Shown one piece after another: positions 49,613-59,723 of a DNA stretch of 64,000 bases; position 1 is the stretch's first letter, and each line of letters opens with the position of its first letter. A program made the position numbers and the translations under genes. This DNA comes from Cliona cf. orientalis (Eukaryota; Porifera; Demospongiae; Clionaida; Clionaidae), in the NCBI GenBank assembly GCA_963930775.1, contig OZ005694.1:186001-250000 (forward strand). The letters are read 5' to 3'. The notes beneath the pieces were generated by a model. It was not told where the DNA came from. It saw nothing but the letters and a program-made list of their open reading frames with translations, and did not search any database.

Positions 49613-49990
49613 TCTGAACAACAACCATTACAGATTCCAAAAGCATCGAAAGAGTGGTATCTTGAACCACACACTCTTGATCTTACCACAGGTCCCGAGG
49701 AAACAGTGGACGATTCGAATTCCAGCTCAAGTGATGGGTCAGATGTTCTTGTGCGCTCTGAATCAAATGTTATCACGATCGATGTGGATTTGTCCACCAA
49801 AGAGTCAGTGATAAACATTGGCACACAAACCAATGTGGTAGCGTATTGCAGATGTGAGGAGGCCATTGCAGCAATAACTCGACTCACACACTTCGTGCAG
49901 ACCCTAAGTAGCCGAGTAGACACATCTTTTGTGAAGTTGACGGGATAACTGAATCTGGCTTTAGATGCTATAATCAGCCATCGCTCACAG

Positions 49991-50809
49991 GTATTTTAAT
50001 ACATTTTATACTGAAGAGAATACATGCAAATGTGAATACAAAGATACTCAGTGCACTTAAGGCCAGGTTGTGAACGCTTAGCGCGCGCCTGACTAACGGC
50101 CTCATATCGCGTATATCGCTCGTGGTTGCGGTCAATTAGCGCTTGTACTGTGACGTCATATCGTATCGAGCATGTACAAGCCACGGCGTTGGGGCCGCAT
50201 AGCTGTAGATTGGAGCTCAATATCTCGAGCAAAAGCCGTCCAGGGTTGTTCTACCCAACATTTCGCAGGTCTGACAGCAAGAAGGTGATCATTGGGATGG
50301 ATTTTGAGGATCTGTCGGAGGGATTACAAATAGGTTTGTTCGTTTTGAACTTACATGCGGAAGATTAGGCCGTCAGCACTCCAAAAACGGTGTCTACATG
50401 GAATAAAACTCGACCAGAACGCTATTTTCACAATCCCTCCGATTAGAGTTTAGATCACTGTCTTAGGCTTCTTTCTTCATAGTTAAGGTCAGCTGAAAGT
50501 TGCTGCCTCAAGGTTGGAACTCGCGATTTAGCAATCTAGAGGGCGTGGCTAAATGCCGTGCATAGCGCTTAATTAGTTAATTGGTTGCGGTTGATTAATT
50601 ATTAACATCAAAATACTTGAGTTAGTCTTTCATTCAAACACCATGATGAGGCTTCTATCCTTTTATTTAGAGGCAGCACCAACCTTAGAAGTATGCCTAT
50701 TTCAGCAGTAGTTTCCAGTTGGTACCTGGCCTTAAGTACACTGAGTAGGTACATGCACATGTAAAACTGACAAATGTAAGTGCACATTCATTTTGTGTTG
50801 TTTCTTTAG
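49991..50809 (+). other. BEN-like gene, intron 1
   Basis: GTATTTTAATAC donor and TTGTTTCTTTAG acceptor, phase 0. Without the MITE it would be about 120 bp, close to intron 2 (160 bp). Confidence 0.75.
50045..50747. mobile_element. TA-flanked MITE in intron 1
   Basis: CTCAGTGCACTTAAGGCCAG and two more bases (50047-50068) match the inverted end at 50724-50745 at 21 of 22 positions, with TA on both sides. The 699-bp body is CpG-containing and has no supported frame. Tc1/mariner- or pogo-like by target only. Confidence 0.8.
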
Positions 50810-51016
50810 GTATCAATATCTACTCCAGTGCGTCCTGCAATAATAGCTCCTCTCTCAAATGTCCAATCTCTATCTCCACTCACCCCACTACCACCACCTC
50901 CACGACAGCTCACTAATCCAATCGTGGCACTGTCCCCTGGCACATCAGCATCTCCTCGCCGGGCAGCACAACTAATCCCACCACCTGGTTCAACAACCCC
51001 CAGCAATCACTCAAAG
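50810..51016 (+). CDS. BEN-like gene, exon 2 (Pro-rich)
   Basis: 207 nt, 69 codons, phase 0 at both ends, between TTCTTTAG and AAG/GTATTTTA. The frame is open and continuous with exon 3. It encodes a Pro/Ser-rich linker beginning VSISTPVRPAIIAPLSNV and ending AAQLIPPPGSTTPSNHSK, with SPLTPLPPPP in the middle. No fold is expected. The start of the exon and 20 nt of the preceding intron are close to those of exon 3, so the two arose by tandem duplication. Confidence 0.75.
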
Positions 51017-51176
51017 GTATTTTATACTTGAAATTACATTTATACATAGTGAAGATATGCATGTAGATATGCACATAAAGAAACAATATTATATTACTGT
51101 AGAGGTACATACATGTACATGTATACGTATACTGACACATGCATGTACACGCATTCGTTTTCTGTTGTTTCTTTAG

Positions 51177-51572
51177 GCACCAACATCTACTACAAAGTGT
51201 CCTGCACAACTACTCCCACCACCTGGTCCAACAACCCCCTCTCAGGCAAATCAACATCCCAAACCATTCTCCATCTCCCACCCATCTGAAATCATCCAAC
51301 ATGAAATTTCAATGGAGGACCTGGTTCTCATAAAGAATGAGAGCTGTTCATGTAGGAGCTTTGCCTTGCATCAGACAGAAAAGATGTTTGAAAAGGGAGA
51401 GTGGATAGGGAGTAATTGTGAGGGAAGGAAAGGGAAGATGAAGCTGGACCACGTGAGGATAGAGAGGATCCAGGCAGCAACCTTTAAGCTGTGGCCATTG
51501 GAAGGAAAAGAGAAGTATGAGGATGCCTGGAAAGAGTGTAAAAAAGCTGTTGATGAGGGGGTAGACAATTGA
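51177..51572 (+). CDS. BEN-like gene, terminal exon
   Basis: 132 codons from a TTCTTTAG acceptor to TGA at 51570. The first third is Pro-rich (APTSTTKCPAQLLPPPGPTT), parallel to exon 2. The remainder reads SCSCRSFALHQTEKMFEKGE, GKMKLDHVRIERIQAATFKL and DAWKECKKAVDEG. The pattern of an aromatic/Phe helix, a MFEKGEW turn, a basic GRKGK loop, a L-D-x-x-R-I-x-x-I helix and a closing W-x-x-C-x-x-A-V helix is what I expect of a BEN domain (DNA- or protein-binding in chromatin factors). The assignment is by eye. No frame damage is visible in this exon, unlike exon 1. Confidence 0.7.
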   Translation, partial: APTSTTKCPAQLLPPPGPTTPSQANQHPKPFSISHPSEIIQHEISMEDLVLIKNESCSCRSFALHQTEKMFEKGEWIGSNCEGRKGKMKLDHVRIERIQAATFKLWPLEGKEKYEDAWKECKKAVDEGVDN

Positions 51573-51708
51573 AGATGAAACTGAAGCTTCAAGACAAAAC
51601 TTTATGTAATGTTGTACCAGTACTTGCTGCACATGCACACACAACATTTAATATTCAATTTATACATTTTTTTCTTGTATTGTACCATGAGCACCTGGAA
51701 CAACTTGT

Positions 51709-51714
51709 AATAAA
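51709..51714 (+). terminator. Polyadenylation signal of the BEN-like gene
   Basis: AATAAA 137 bp after the stop codon, in an AT-rich stretch. Confidence 0.65.
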
Positions 51715-51779
51715 GACAACATTGGTCAGAACACAGATAAAATTGTCCCTTAGTAGTGCTTCGGTATGAACCGTTATGT

Positions 51780-51925
51780 CACACTCTTGCTCACCGTGTG
51801 TGCTTGCGCACGTATGGTTCTGCACACGCACCAGCGCACGCACACACGTATGTATACATAATTCCTACAACTGTGTGTGCAGAGTGTGTGCGTATGCGCG
51901 TGTACCTACGGGTGCGTGAGTGTGC
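51780..51925. repeat. Alternating purine-pyrimidine tract
   Basis: CA/TG- and CG-rich stretch with CACACG on one side and TGTGTGCG on the other, partly self-complementary around 51865. Such DNA can adopt Z-form or a loose hairpin. No gene. Confidence 0.5.
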
Positions 51926-51929
51926 AGCC

Positions 51930-52570
51930 AAGGCATAAACTGCAGATAGAGGTGTGAGCTTCCGCGCTGGCTAAGCGTTTATCATACGTATCAACACAGG
52001 GAGCAATGCGTTACACGTTTAATTTTTCGCTGATCTGTACTGTACATTATCTGATGAGCTACCCAACTGATACAATGCACAGCTTAGGCAGTGCATGGCA
52101 GGTAAAAGCTGGAGTGGGATTGATGACCTACACAATGGGCTGCTTCATGGCCATAGTGGAGTTGTGACTGTCTACTCATTATCTTTCAGATTGTAAATTA
52201 ATTTAATTATGAGCATCTAGGAAGCCAGAGATCGAGGCAATGTGAAGTTGTTGCCATAGCTATGGTAGTAGGTATTCAGATAGGAATCATAAGGAATGGG
52301 TGAGTTTATGGACCTTACCTCTATAATAGTATCCCCTCAAACATGGTGGCTGTTTAGTCAAATCTTGTAGATTTACCCTGCTTAATATTTCTACCCATAA
52401 CCCAGCACAGTGTAAATTTATCTGAGATTTCTAATGCATACAGATACAGCCAGTTTACTAAACGGTAAAAACATGTTGTGTGGGAAATAGTTACAACTTT
52501 AATTTATCCCTAGGCTATTTAAAAAACTAAGCTACAGAGAAGAAATGGTAGCTGCTATCTATGAACTCAC
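51930..52570. repeat. 290-bp sub-unit and ankyrin intron flank
   Basis: 52020-52300 repeats the dispersed 290-bp sub-unit; 52306-52570 is the intron flank that recurs at 32178-32670 and in part at 57160-57290. Confidence 0.6.
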
Positions 52571-52672
52571 TCGCAAGCCTTGTGCAATGGAGTGTATCCA
52601 CTATTGCTCTTACAGTTGACGTCAACACCGCAAGTAGTAACCAGGAAAGTTACTATGTCAAGATGACCACCA
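52571..52672 (-). CDS. Ankyrin-repeat exon A (102 nt)
   Basis: Minus-strand exon between a CACTGCAG acceptor (52680-52673) and a GTGAGTT donor (52570-52564). In phase 2 it encodes GGHLDIVTFLVTTCGVDVNC and then KSNSGYTPLHKAC, one whole ankyrin repeat: GGHLDIV helix, FLV, VDVN turn and TPLHKAC helix start. 102 nt equals 34 codons, one repeat length, with a split codon at each end, so exons can be added or lost without changing the frame. It shares nearly all codons with exon B. Neighbouring repeats in the protein would be encoded by the other minus-strand cassettes. Confidence 0.88.
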
Positions 52673-52679
52673 CTGCAGT

Positions 52680-55600
52680 GACATAAACAAAGAAAAATAC
52701 ACATGAAAAACGATTAATTTCATTACAATAGTGGTAAACTACAGAGCCTCACTCCAAACATTTTAATGCTCCATAGAGAAAAGTTGAAACATCTGTAATG
52801 AGGCTAGGTTTCAGGACTCACATACTACACACATTTGCTAACTAAAGGTTACAGGATACTGTTCTAATTTTGCGTGCGTGAGATATATAATCTCCATATG
52901 AATTGGATGGCAGTACAAGAATCTGATGAGACTATCACTTACTATAACATCATACATCACACCATAACCCTTGACATTGTAAAAATTTATATGGATGGGC
53001 AGAGGACAAAATAAAATGGATGGCCATGATGGCCAACCAATTCCAAAGTTGGTCGGTCATTTGCTCCATATGCTAGGACATTCCACTGAGTCCAGGTCCC
53101 TAGCTATCTCTAGTCTATGCTCATACAACTAGGAGTACAAGTGCGAGTAGGCTGTACTAGGAAGCAACAAACAAGCCTTCTTGAACTTCAGAGATCTGAC
53201 AAAATCCCTTCGCTTCCGTTTTACAACTGCCTCAGTGTCAATACTTTGGATTATTCATCTAAACACTTGACTTCCTGTAGCCAGCAAATTGCCTATAAAA
53301 ACTTAGGTTGCTAAGTAACTACCAACTAAGTATTATGAATACCCTGCAATAAGTTTGATTGCTAGGCAACAGCCAACAATTTATAATGTCTGCTATTAAT
53401 AAATTTTTGTGGGTGTTGAAGATAGCTATGAAGGCACTAGCTAATAATCCTTGCCTTTTCTCATGCAAGCCCAGCCAAGTGAATTATGTTTCTTATGGGC
53501 AGAGGATTTGAAAGTTCAGATAGCTAGCCCCAGTATCCATAGGAAGAAATTTACTTATTCTCATGTGATTAGGATCATTAATATTAATGTTGAAATGCGA
53601 TTCCAAATACATGCTTGGTGTAGATGTCGGGGTTTGGGGGCTGAAGGATCCCCCATATTTTCAGGCTCTACTTTATATTTATTGAAAACAATTGTTGACT
53701 TGTATTAAAATTTAATGTTGGCTTTTATCAGTAAAAAACCTCGAAATTTATAATTTTACAATACCATATTGATGAGAATTTTTCTCCTCAAAATTGCATT
53801 TTATGACATTCTTAATAACAGACAGAAATTTTTTGCGCTCTTCATGTGCAATCATTATCAGCCCTCCCCCCCCCCATTACAAATAATTGTGTCTACACCC
53901 ATGCAATTATGATGTTATGAATAGAAAGTTTTCAAATAGCTACAACTTGAATAGAGACTCAGTATGCCATTAACATTACCATAGCGTTGTGTCTCTGACT
54001 TTCAAATTTTATTCTATATAAGCTAGTAACTCTATGTGTGGAACTTGTTTTCAAGATGATAAGATAAAAATTTAATACACAATATGTGGTGCACATTTAG
54101 CAAATTTCACATTAAGTTTTGAGTGAATATTATGATGCATACACAATGATGCCACATACATACATATATACATGTATACATGCTGCAGCCCTGTGTGGTT
54201 GTAGTTATCACCTTTATTATCAATCTTATTTTATTCCAAACTCTATGAGCTTTCGCCTACTAGGTTCATGATGGTACACTGCTATAGGCACACAATAATA
54301 ATCTACACATAATTCAGTCAAATGCACATAATGATAATGTCATCTATGCATGTACACACACAGAAGGTAGATGTATAGATTTACAAATCATAAGGTTTAT
54401 GTCAGTTAGCTGTGGAGGAATTAACTCAAAACCAATCAGAGAAAGGATAAGCTAGGTTAGATTTGGCCAATTAAGGCTACACTAATTATAATCAATAATA
54501 TTATTACTAAGCGCCTTATTCAGTTAGTATAGGCTGGGAAGCCCTTACAACAGATTTGAACAAACATTTAAGCAAAAAGAATAGGGACAGAATTGGTTCC
54601 CTACGTAATAATATTAATATGCATGCATGATGCTTATAATGAAGTATGCTCTTTCTTTGCATTGAAGGTTATGTGTAGGTCGTAGGTAGACTACCAATCT
54701 GTAGGCAAAAACTGATGCCAAAAACATTTAAGCAGTTGGGCCACCACAGAGTGTGGACTAAGGCCTCTAAACATTAATTGTTCGTTTAGCTGGGCCAGGA
54801 GAAACATCTACAGGTAAGAAGAAGGCTAGAACAGATTAGAAATCTATAAATATCTCAGTTTATGAGATACAGAGAGCTATAATTTATGTTTATTTAGAAA
54901 ACAGTATCACAAAACATTGTAAAAAATTTCTGAATATTTCCAATTACAAATCAACAGTTTATCCTGTGTACACACCTCCAAAAAATTGATTCAGTACTAA
55001 GAGCTACAGGGCTTTTCCTCGTTCTTGCAACGGTGTTAAAAAAGCAGACGTAGTTACACCTTGACCAATCAGCTCCGAGTAACCGCTTGCGCGCGCCGCG
55101 TGGCCCATGCAGACCCATTGACCAATCACAGCGCAGCCATGTGACTTGAACGCATGACTGGCCGTTGGAGGCTTCCATGCAAAAAAAAATGGACAAAGGG
55201 CGAGGGAACACAAGCAACGTTTTACCTTTGCCACCTAATGTGGTTCACAAATGTAATAATAATTTCCTAATGTGGGTAGCCTGGAATGAAAAATAGGAAC
55301 GAAACAAGAAACAAAACAAATGTAACGGATTAAGGGTCAACTGACATTAATTTTTTGTATTCGCATGTTGATCCCAGCCACTCCATGACAAGAAAATGCC
55401 ATCCATAGGTATGCACTCGTCGTACTGGCATAACTGAGCATGCTCTAGCTCAGTGTAGGAAAGGGTCATGAAATCACAAAAAAAGCTCCATTGCAATACT
55501 ATGCTACAGACAGTGGCTACATAGCGTACGGGATATGTGCTGCAGTGGAGCTGATTTGAAATGGCTGGGGATTATCCATCCAACACCCACTGTCCGTATA

Positions 55601-57290
55601 TAGCAAAGTTTTAATCCAATTGATCAGTGCAGTTGCATAATTTATAGCTACATATACAGCATGTAGGACTTTATTAGGGGGGCACCAACTGTGCCAGAGC
55701 TGCAATCTCCTTGGTGTGTGGAAATTCCTCAATACAAGCCCGGGCATTCTGCCCAAGTTGATCATTGAGATGTAGATGAAATGAAGGATCCGTGGTACTC
55801 TAGTAGATGGGGAAGCCTGGGGTCAAGGCAATAGTACTTTCTTCTTAGAAATGGATAAGAATTTAATAGAGAGAATAGAGTAGCTTACACCATGCACACT
55901 ACAAGAGGCAAAATCTGTTCTCAAATTCCTTGATTGATCATGCGCGGATTGATATAAAGTAGCAAGTAAAACCATTCAGGAATTAGCTAACTTATTGTAC
56001 ACAAACTATAAAAGCTAAATGTGACCGGATTTGAGAAAAGGGGGCACTTCGCGCATTTCCCGAATTTTGGTTTTAAAACGCTTATATCTCTGGAACCATA
56101 GCAGCTATGAACTTCAAACCTAGTATGAATATTCTTTCATCATCCTACTACACTCGCTGCAAATCGCGAGCCCCGCCCACTTCCGGTATGGGCGGGGCGA
56201 GCGACCGCGTTGATCGCGTTCGAAAATCGTCGTTTTATGCCCCTCTTTGGCGGCTCACCGCTCGGGACAGGAGGCTTGCTCAGGGTTCTAACGTTGGATC
56301 TGTGAAGTAGAAGGCCCAAACCGCTAATAAACCAAGTCTGAAGCCCAAGGCTTTCACTGCCTTGAAATGGTGGTAAGTTGAAAAGTGACAAAAAATCGCA
56401 TTCTGCGCGAAGTGCCCCCTTTTCTCAAATCCGGTCACAAATGTATTGGTAGTAGTAAAGAATAGCTAGATATACATGTTGTGCCTCCAACATTCTCAGT
56501 GATTACAAGCTACAGTTCAGAGTACAGAATACATTACACTAGGCTAAGTGGACCCTATAAGGTATTTCAGGCTCAGAGGCGGATTCTCTAAGCAGTGTTT
56601 CTCTTCCTATATAGCAATTATTGGGGTATTGGACTGGCATCATGGCCTATAGGTTTACAGCTATTAATTACTTAATGTCGGCATAGGTAGGGCTTTCAGG
56701 TTGAGGCTTCACTCCCAAAACAAATCCATCTAGCTATACCAGCCTATACCAGGCACTGTTGCTAATTGATAGACAATAAGGCATAATAATATTATAATTT
56801 TCTGGATTGAGCGGGAGATGGTACTTGCATGCATACAACATTGAGAACGTGGGAGAGATCTGGAGATGAGGCTAGAGAAAAAGTATCTGAAAAACATTGT
56901 ATTGCATCACTTAGCTGTTGTATAACACTTTAAGTAGCTAAGCCTTGATTAAATCTAGCATAGAATTCCCCATAAATCTAAGGTTGAAGGTCAGTCCAGT
57001 AGCCCAGTTCAGTGATTACAGACAGCTCATTCTGAATACTACAGCAGCACTATGATCATAGTGTTTTTTGCATGGGAATTATAAATTAATGAACAATACA
57101 AGGACCATGGTAATTCAAAATCAATAGTGTACAGTGCTTCATAGTCCAAGTATAATTTGCTATGTGTCTGATGCAGCTACAGTTATTCGCTACATAAAAT
57201 ATGTTGAGTGGGGAAAGAATTGTTTCATCCCAAGGCTACTTAAAATACTCGAAATACAGAGACATAAGGGTAACTGCAATAATGTTATGT
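52680..57290. other. Intron-like region with repeats and a MITE
   Basis: 52760-53165 repeats 26400-26870. 53340-54950 is the 1-2 kb family. 55003-55240 is a CpG-containing stretch with two TTGACCAATCA boxes (CCAAT-type), possibly promoter-like or a repeat. 55240-55800 recurs at 60640-60715 and 61635-62490. 56017-56442 is a MITE. 56450-57290 shows nothing recognisable apart from the exon flank at its end. Confidence 0.5.
56017..56442. mobile_element. MITE with 35-bp perfect inverted ends
   Basis: GTGACCGGATTTGAGAAAAG and fifteen more bases (56021-56055) match the complement of 56404-56438 exactly. AAAT flanks both ends (56017-56020, 56439-56442), a 4-bp duplication. The 418-bp body is GC-rich, with a GCCCCGCCC/GGGCGGGGC hairpin near 56171-56199, and is non-coding. 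Superfamily not assigned. Confidence 0.88.
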
Positions 57291-57298
57291 GAACTCAC

Positions 57299-57400
57299 GC
57301 GCAAGCCTTGTGCAATGGAGTCTCTCCTGCATTATTCTTGCTATTGATATCAACACGTCCAGTAGTAACCAAGAAGGTTACTATGTCAAGATGTCCACCA
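57299..57400 (-). CDS. Ankyrin-repeat exon B (102 nt)
   Basis: Acceptor CACTGCAG (57408-57401) and donor GTGAGTTC (57298-57291) on the minus strand. In phase 2 it reads GGHLDIVTFLVTTGRVDINS and then KNNAGETPLHKAC, one ankyrin repeat. The first 30 nt are nearly identical to exon A and part of the following intron is also alike, so the two cassettes are duplicates that have diverged mainly in the VDIN/NNAGE turn, the region that usually contacts the ligand. Confidence 0.88.
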
Positions 57401-57409
57401 CTGCAGTGA

Positions 57410-59100
57410 AATAAACAGAGATATCTTGACTAATGACTAATGTACAAAGTTATTTCAACAGTGATAGATTACATAGCCAGAGTTTCATCCAGTGATAAAA
57501 CTTTGTGGTGGAAGCACGATAAATGAGTGGGCATATTCAGCACACCAAGTTCCTTGGGACGTATTTTAGGAGAATTTCTTTAATTCTTCCATATTGTTTC
57601 GGATAATTTTTGATCAAAAACAAATGCTAGTAATTTTATTTGGTGATTTACTGTGATATTATGACGCTTAATATAAAAGTCAAGTTTTTAGGGGGGGAAG
57701 CTTCCTCCCTGTCCCCCCCCCCCCCCCCCCCCCCCCCCCCGGATGAAACCCTGATAGCCTCGCCTCACTCGCAGCATTTTAATGTTTCACAATCAAAATG
57801 TTAAAGTAGTCTTGGGCTGAGGGAGATGCCAAATCTAACTATATGACCAAATATCTATGATAGCTGAAGCCTTGGATGGTACCCAAGCACCCTAGGAACA
57901 ACACCTGGATCCACCACTGTTATCACGAGTAAATAATGAGGAGGGGAAGAGAGTGTCGAACGCCTGTGCATTATGTTTTCGGCGAGTAACGTGACTTGCA
58001 GCAGTGCACACGTGACTAGCCCAAGGGGCTAAACACTTGATTTTTTCTTAGAACTGAGAAGAATAGAGGCATTTTTAGCTATATTCTTCATGAATGCTCA
58101 TTTATATTGTGATCTACTTGCACTTTTGGTTGAAATCGTGCTTGTATTAGCTTCCACTTGAGGCCATGCCCACAACATACTATTTGAATAGAGTGCTCTC
58201 ATTGGTCAATTTTGAATTCCTAGCAAGTGACTTTCTGAAAACATCTTATATAGAGTATATAGTGTGTTCGATACTTTCTTCCCCTCCTTGCTGACATACA
58301 CCCCCCCCCCCCACTCACACATACACTGATTATTAATGAATAAAAGAAAGTTGCTAGTAGTAATTGTGAGTATTTGCCAGCACACAGTCATCTACACTAT
58401 ACATATGGCAATTGGCAACTATTAAGCAGCTCAAACAGTGGTAATTAACATTTACAGAGGCTAGTATGAAGCAAAATTTCAGTTTACAAAGAATGTGCTA
58501 TATGGTGCACTGCTCTAGTAGTAAAATAAAAGCGAGAAACCTGCAGCAAGAATTCCTTGGGCAAACTGGCTCTAGGATTTGATACACATATCACAGTGGT
58601 ATACTTTGGACTGTTTCTAGTCCAGATAGGAATCAATTTAATCTCATATGCTCCATAACGTATATAAAATGTATGATTATTTATTTGTATTGGAGGAGCA
58701 TTATCCCACAACCTTAATTGAAAGGCTACGATGCATGTATTATAAAATAAGCCAGCACTTTGGTGTTTTTGTTACACTGTGCAAGGCTCTCTCAGAATTT
58801 TTGTGATGCTGGAGTCATTTGCACTGCCTGTGGAGTAGGTTGACTACCATCCTCTGAGCGATAGCTTAAGGTGGCCCATTGTGCATGACATCACCAAGAA
58901 GCAACTGTTTATTAGGCATTTGTGGTTAGAGAAATGTTTATTCTGCCTTAAGTTTGTGGTATAACCTCTCCTCATAGAGATACTGTGGCTAAGGTTATTG
59001 TGTGTACATGAAGAAGAACAGTGAAATTAATACCAAAAAACCAAGTGATGATAAATCAAGTCATTGAAGAATCATCCGTTTGAAATTCACTTTCCCTTTT
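57410..59100. other. Intron-like region, no gene seen
   Basis: Holds a 28-C tract at 57713-57740 preceded by a G-rich stretch, another C tract at about 58300-58312, and otherwise unremarkable AT-rich sequence. No exon meeting the ankyrin pattern. Confidence 0.5.
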
Positions 59101-59104
59101 TAAT

Positions 59105-59335
59105 CAATAATTTATTCATCGAAGCTTTTCGGCTAACAAGGTTAGCCTCATCAGGATGATAAAAATGAAGGAAAGAAAACAGAAATAAGGTAGAATACAT
59201 GGCTCAAAAAAGAGATAATGAGGGACAAGACAATAATAAACAGATACAATGAATGTAAAAACAATTAGGGCTACGTAGTCAACGTTAACTAGGTAGCCCT
59301 CACCTCATTAGCCGAAAAGCTTCAATGAATTGAGT
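59105..59335. mobile_element. Penelope- or retrozyme-like remnant with inverted ends
   Basis: The TTCATCGAAGCTTTTCGGCT segment of the ribozyme (59115-59134) recurs inverted at about 59308-59327 (AGCCGAAAAGCTTCAATGAA), where only the 3' half of the ribozyme remains. Between them is a near-palindrome (AGGGCTACGTAG ... GTAGCCCT, 59266-59299). No protein-coding part. Confidence 0.6.
59111..59165 (-). ncRNA. Hammerhead ribozyme (type I core)
   Basis: Minus strand, 5' to 3': stem I strand ATCATC (59160-59155), core CTGATGA, stem II GGCTAAC-CTT-GTTAGCC (7 bp, 3-nt loop), core GAA, stem III AAGCTT (three pairs, no loop), cleavage base C (59121), then stem I partner GATGA (59120-59116). All invariant hammerhead bases are present. 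The loopless palindromic stem III is typical of ribozymes in retroelements that act as dimers. Penelope-like elements commonly carry such motifs. Confidence 0.82.
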
Positions 59336-59723
59336 ATTGGTGACTAAAAGATAGTTGCTAGTAGAATCCTATAATAATAGCTTGTTTCTAACAGAAACAT
59401 GGTAGGCAGCAGATTTGGTGATAGACAACAGTAACCAACAGACACACACATACAGAGATAAAACAACTACTGATAAAACGTGTTCTCATTCTCTCACTAT
59501 TATTACTCACATAAAACCAAGAAATCATTTTTTGGCCATAACTCGGCTTATATACTATAGGAAGCGTTTTAGAGCCTGGCTCTTTGACCGTTGAACTCTA
59601 CAGTAAATTCTGCGTCGATCTATACCCAAAATGCAATTTTCATAAAAAATTTTCATAAAAAATTGCGAGTGGTCGGTTTTTCCATAGCGGGTCACAATTA
59701 CAGAATGGGTTGCCATTGTAAGT

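Larger units (their letters stand above)
48701..49990 (+). pseudogene. BEN-like gene, exon 1 (frames disrupted)
   Basis: ATG at 48701 sits in a good context (GTCACCATG). The frame reads MITDRQKLLAAVQATGASYF and then SCVVRWTDGCRYETKVLEIA, which resembles a small Tudor- or chromo-type barrel. Near 48940 the sequence shifts to another frame for a Lys-rich, basic stretch (KKAKLAKQ...KTKRKGNN). It returns to the first frame after a C tract at about 49143-49182 that encodes proline. Then come the 60-bp repeats and an acidic Ser-rich part (DDSNSSSSDGSD), then a probable coiled coil (CRCEEAIAAITRLTHFVQTL). Six in-frame stops occur (49256, 49274, 49400, 49604, 49607, 49946). The exon ends in phase 0 at a CAG/GTATTTT donor. 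It is either a recent pseudogene or poorly resolved sequence. Confidence 0.6.

Noticed and set aside
49256-49948. Genetic code in which TAA and TAG mean glutamine
   Set aside because: The copia, Penelope-like and hAT frames use CAA/CAG normally and end at standard stops; one of the TAG codons replaces GAG/AAG and one TAA is extra. Pseudogene decay or error is simpler.
55003-55240. CCAAT-rich CpG stretch as a promoter
   Set aside because: Two TTGACCAATCA boxes are present, but no gene follows on either strand within reach, so I list it only as a possibility.
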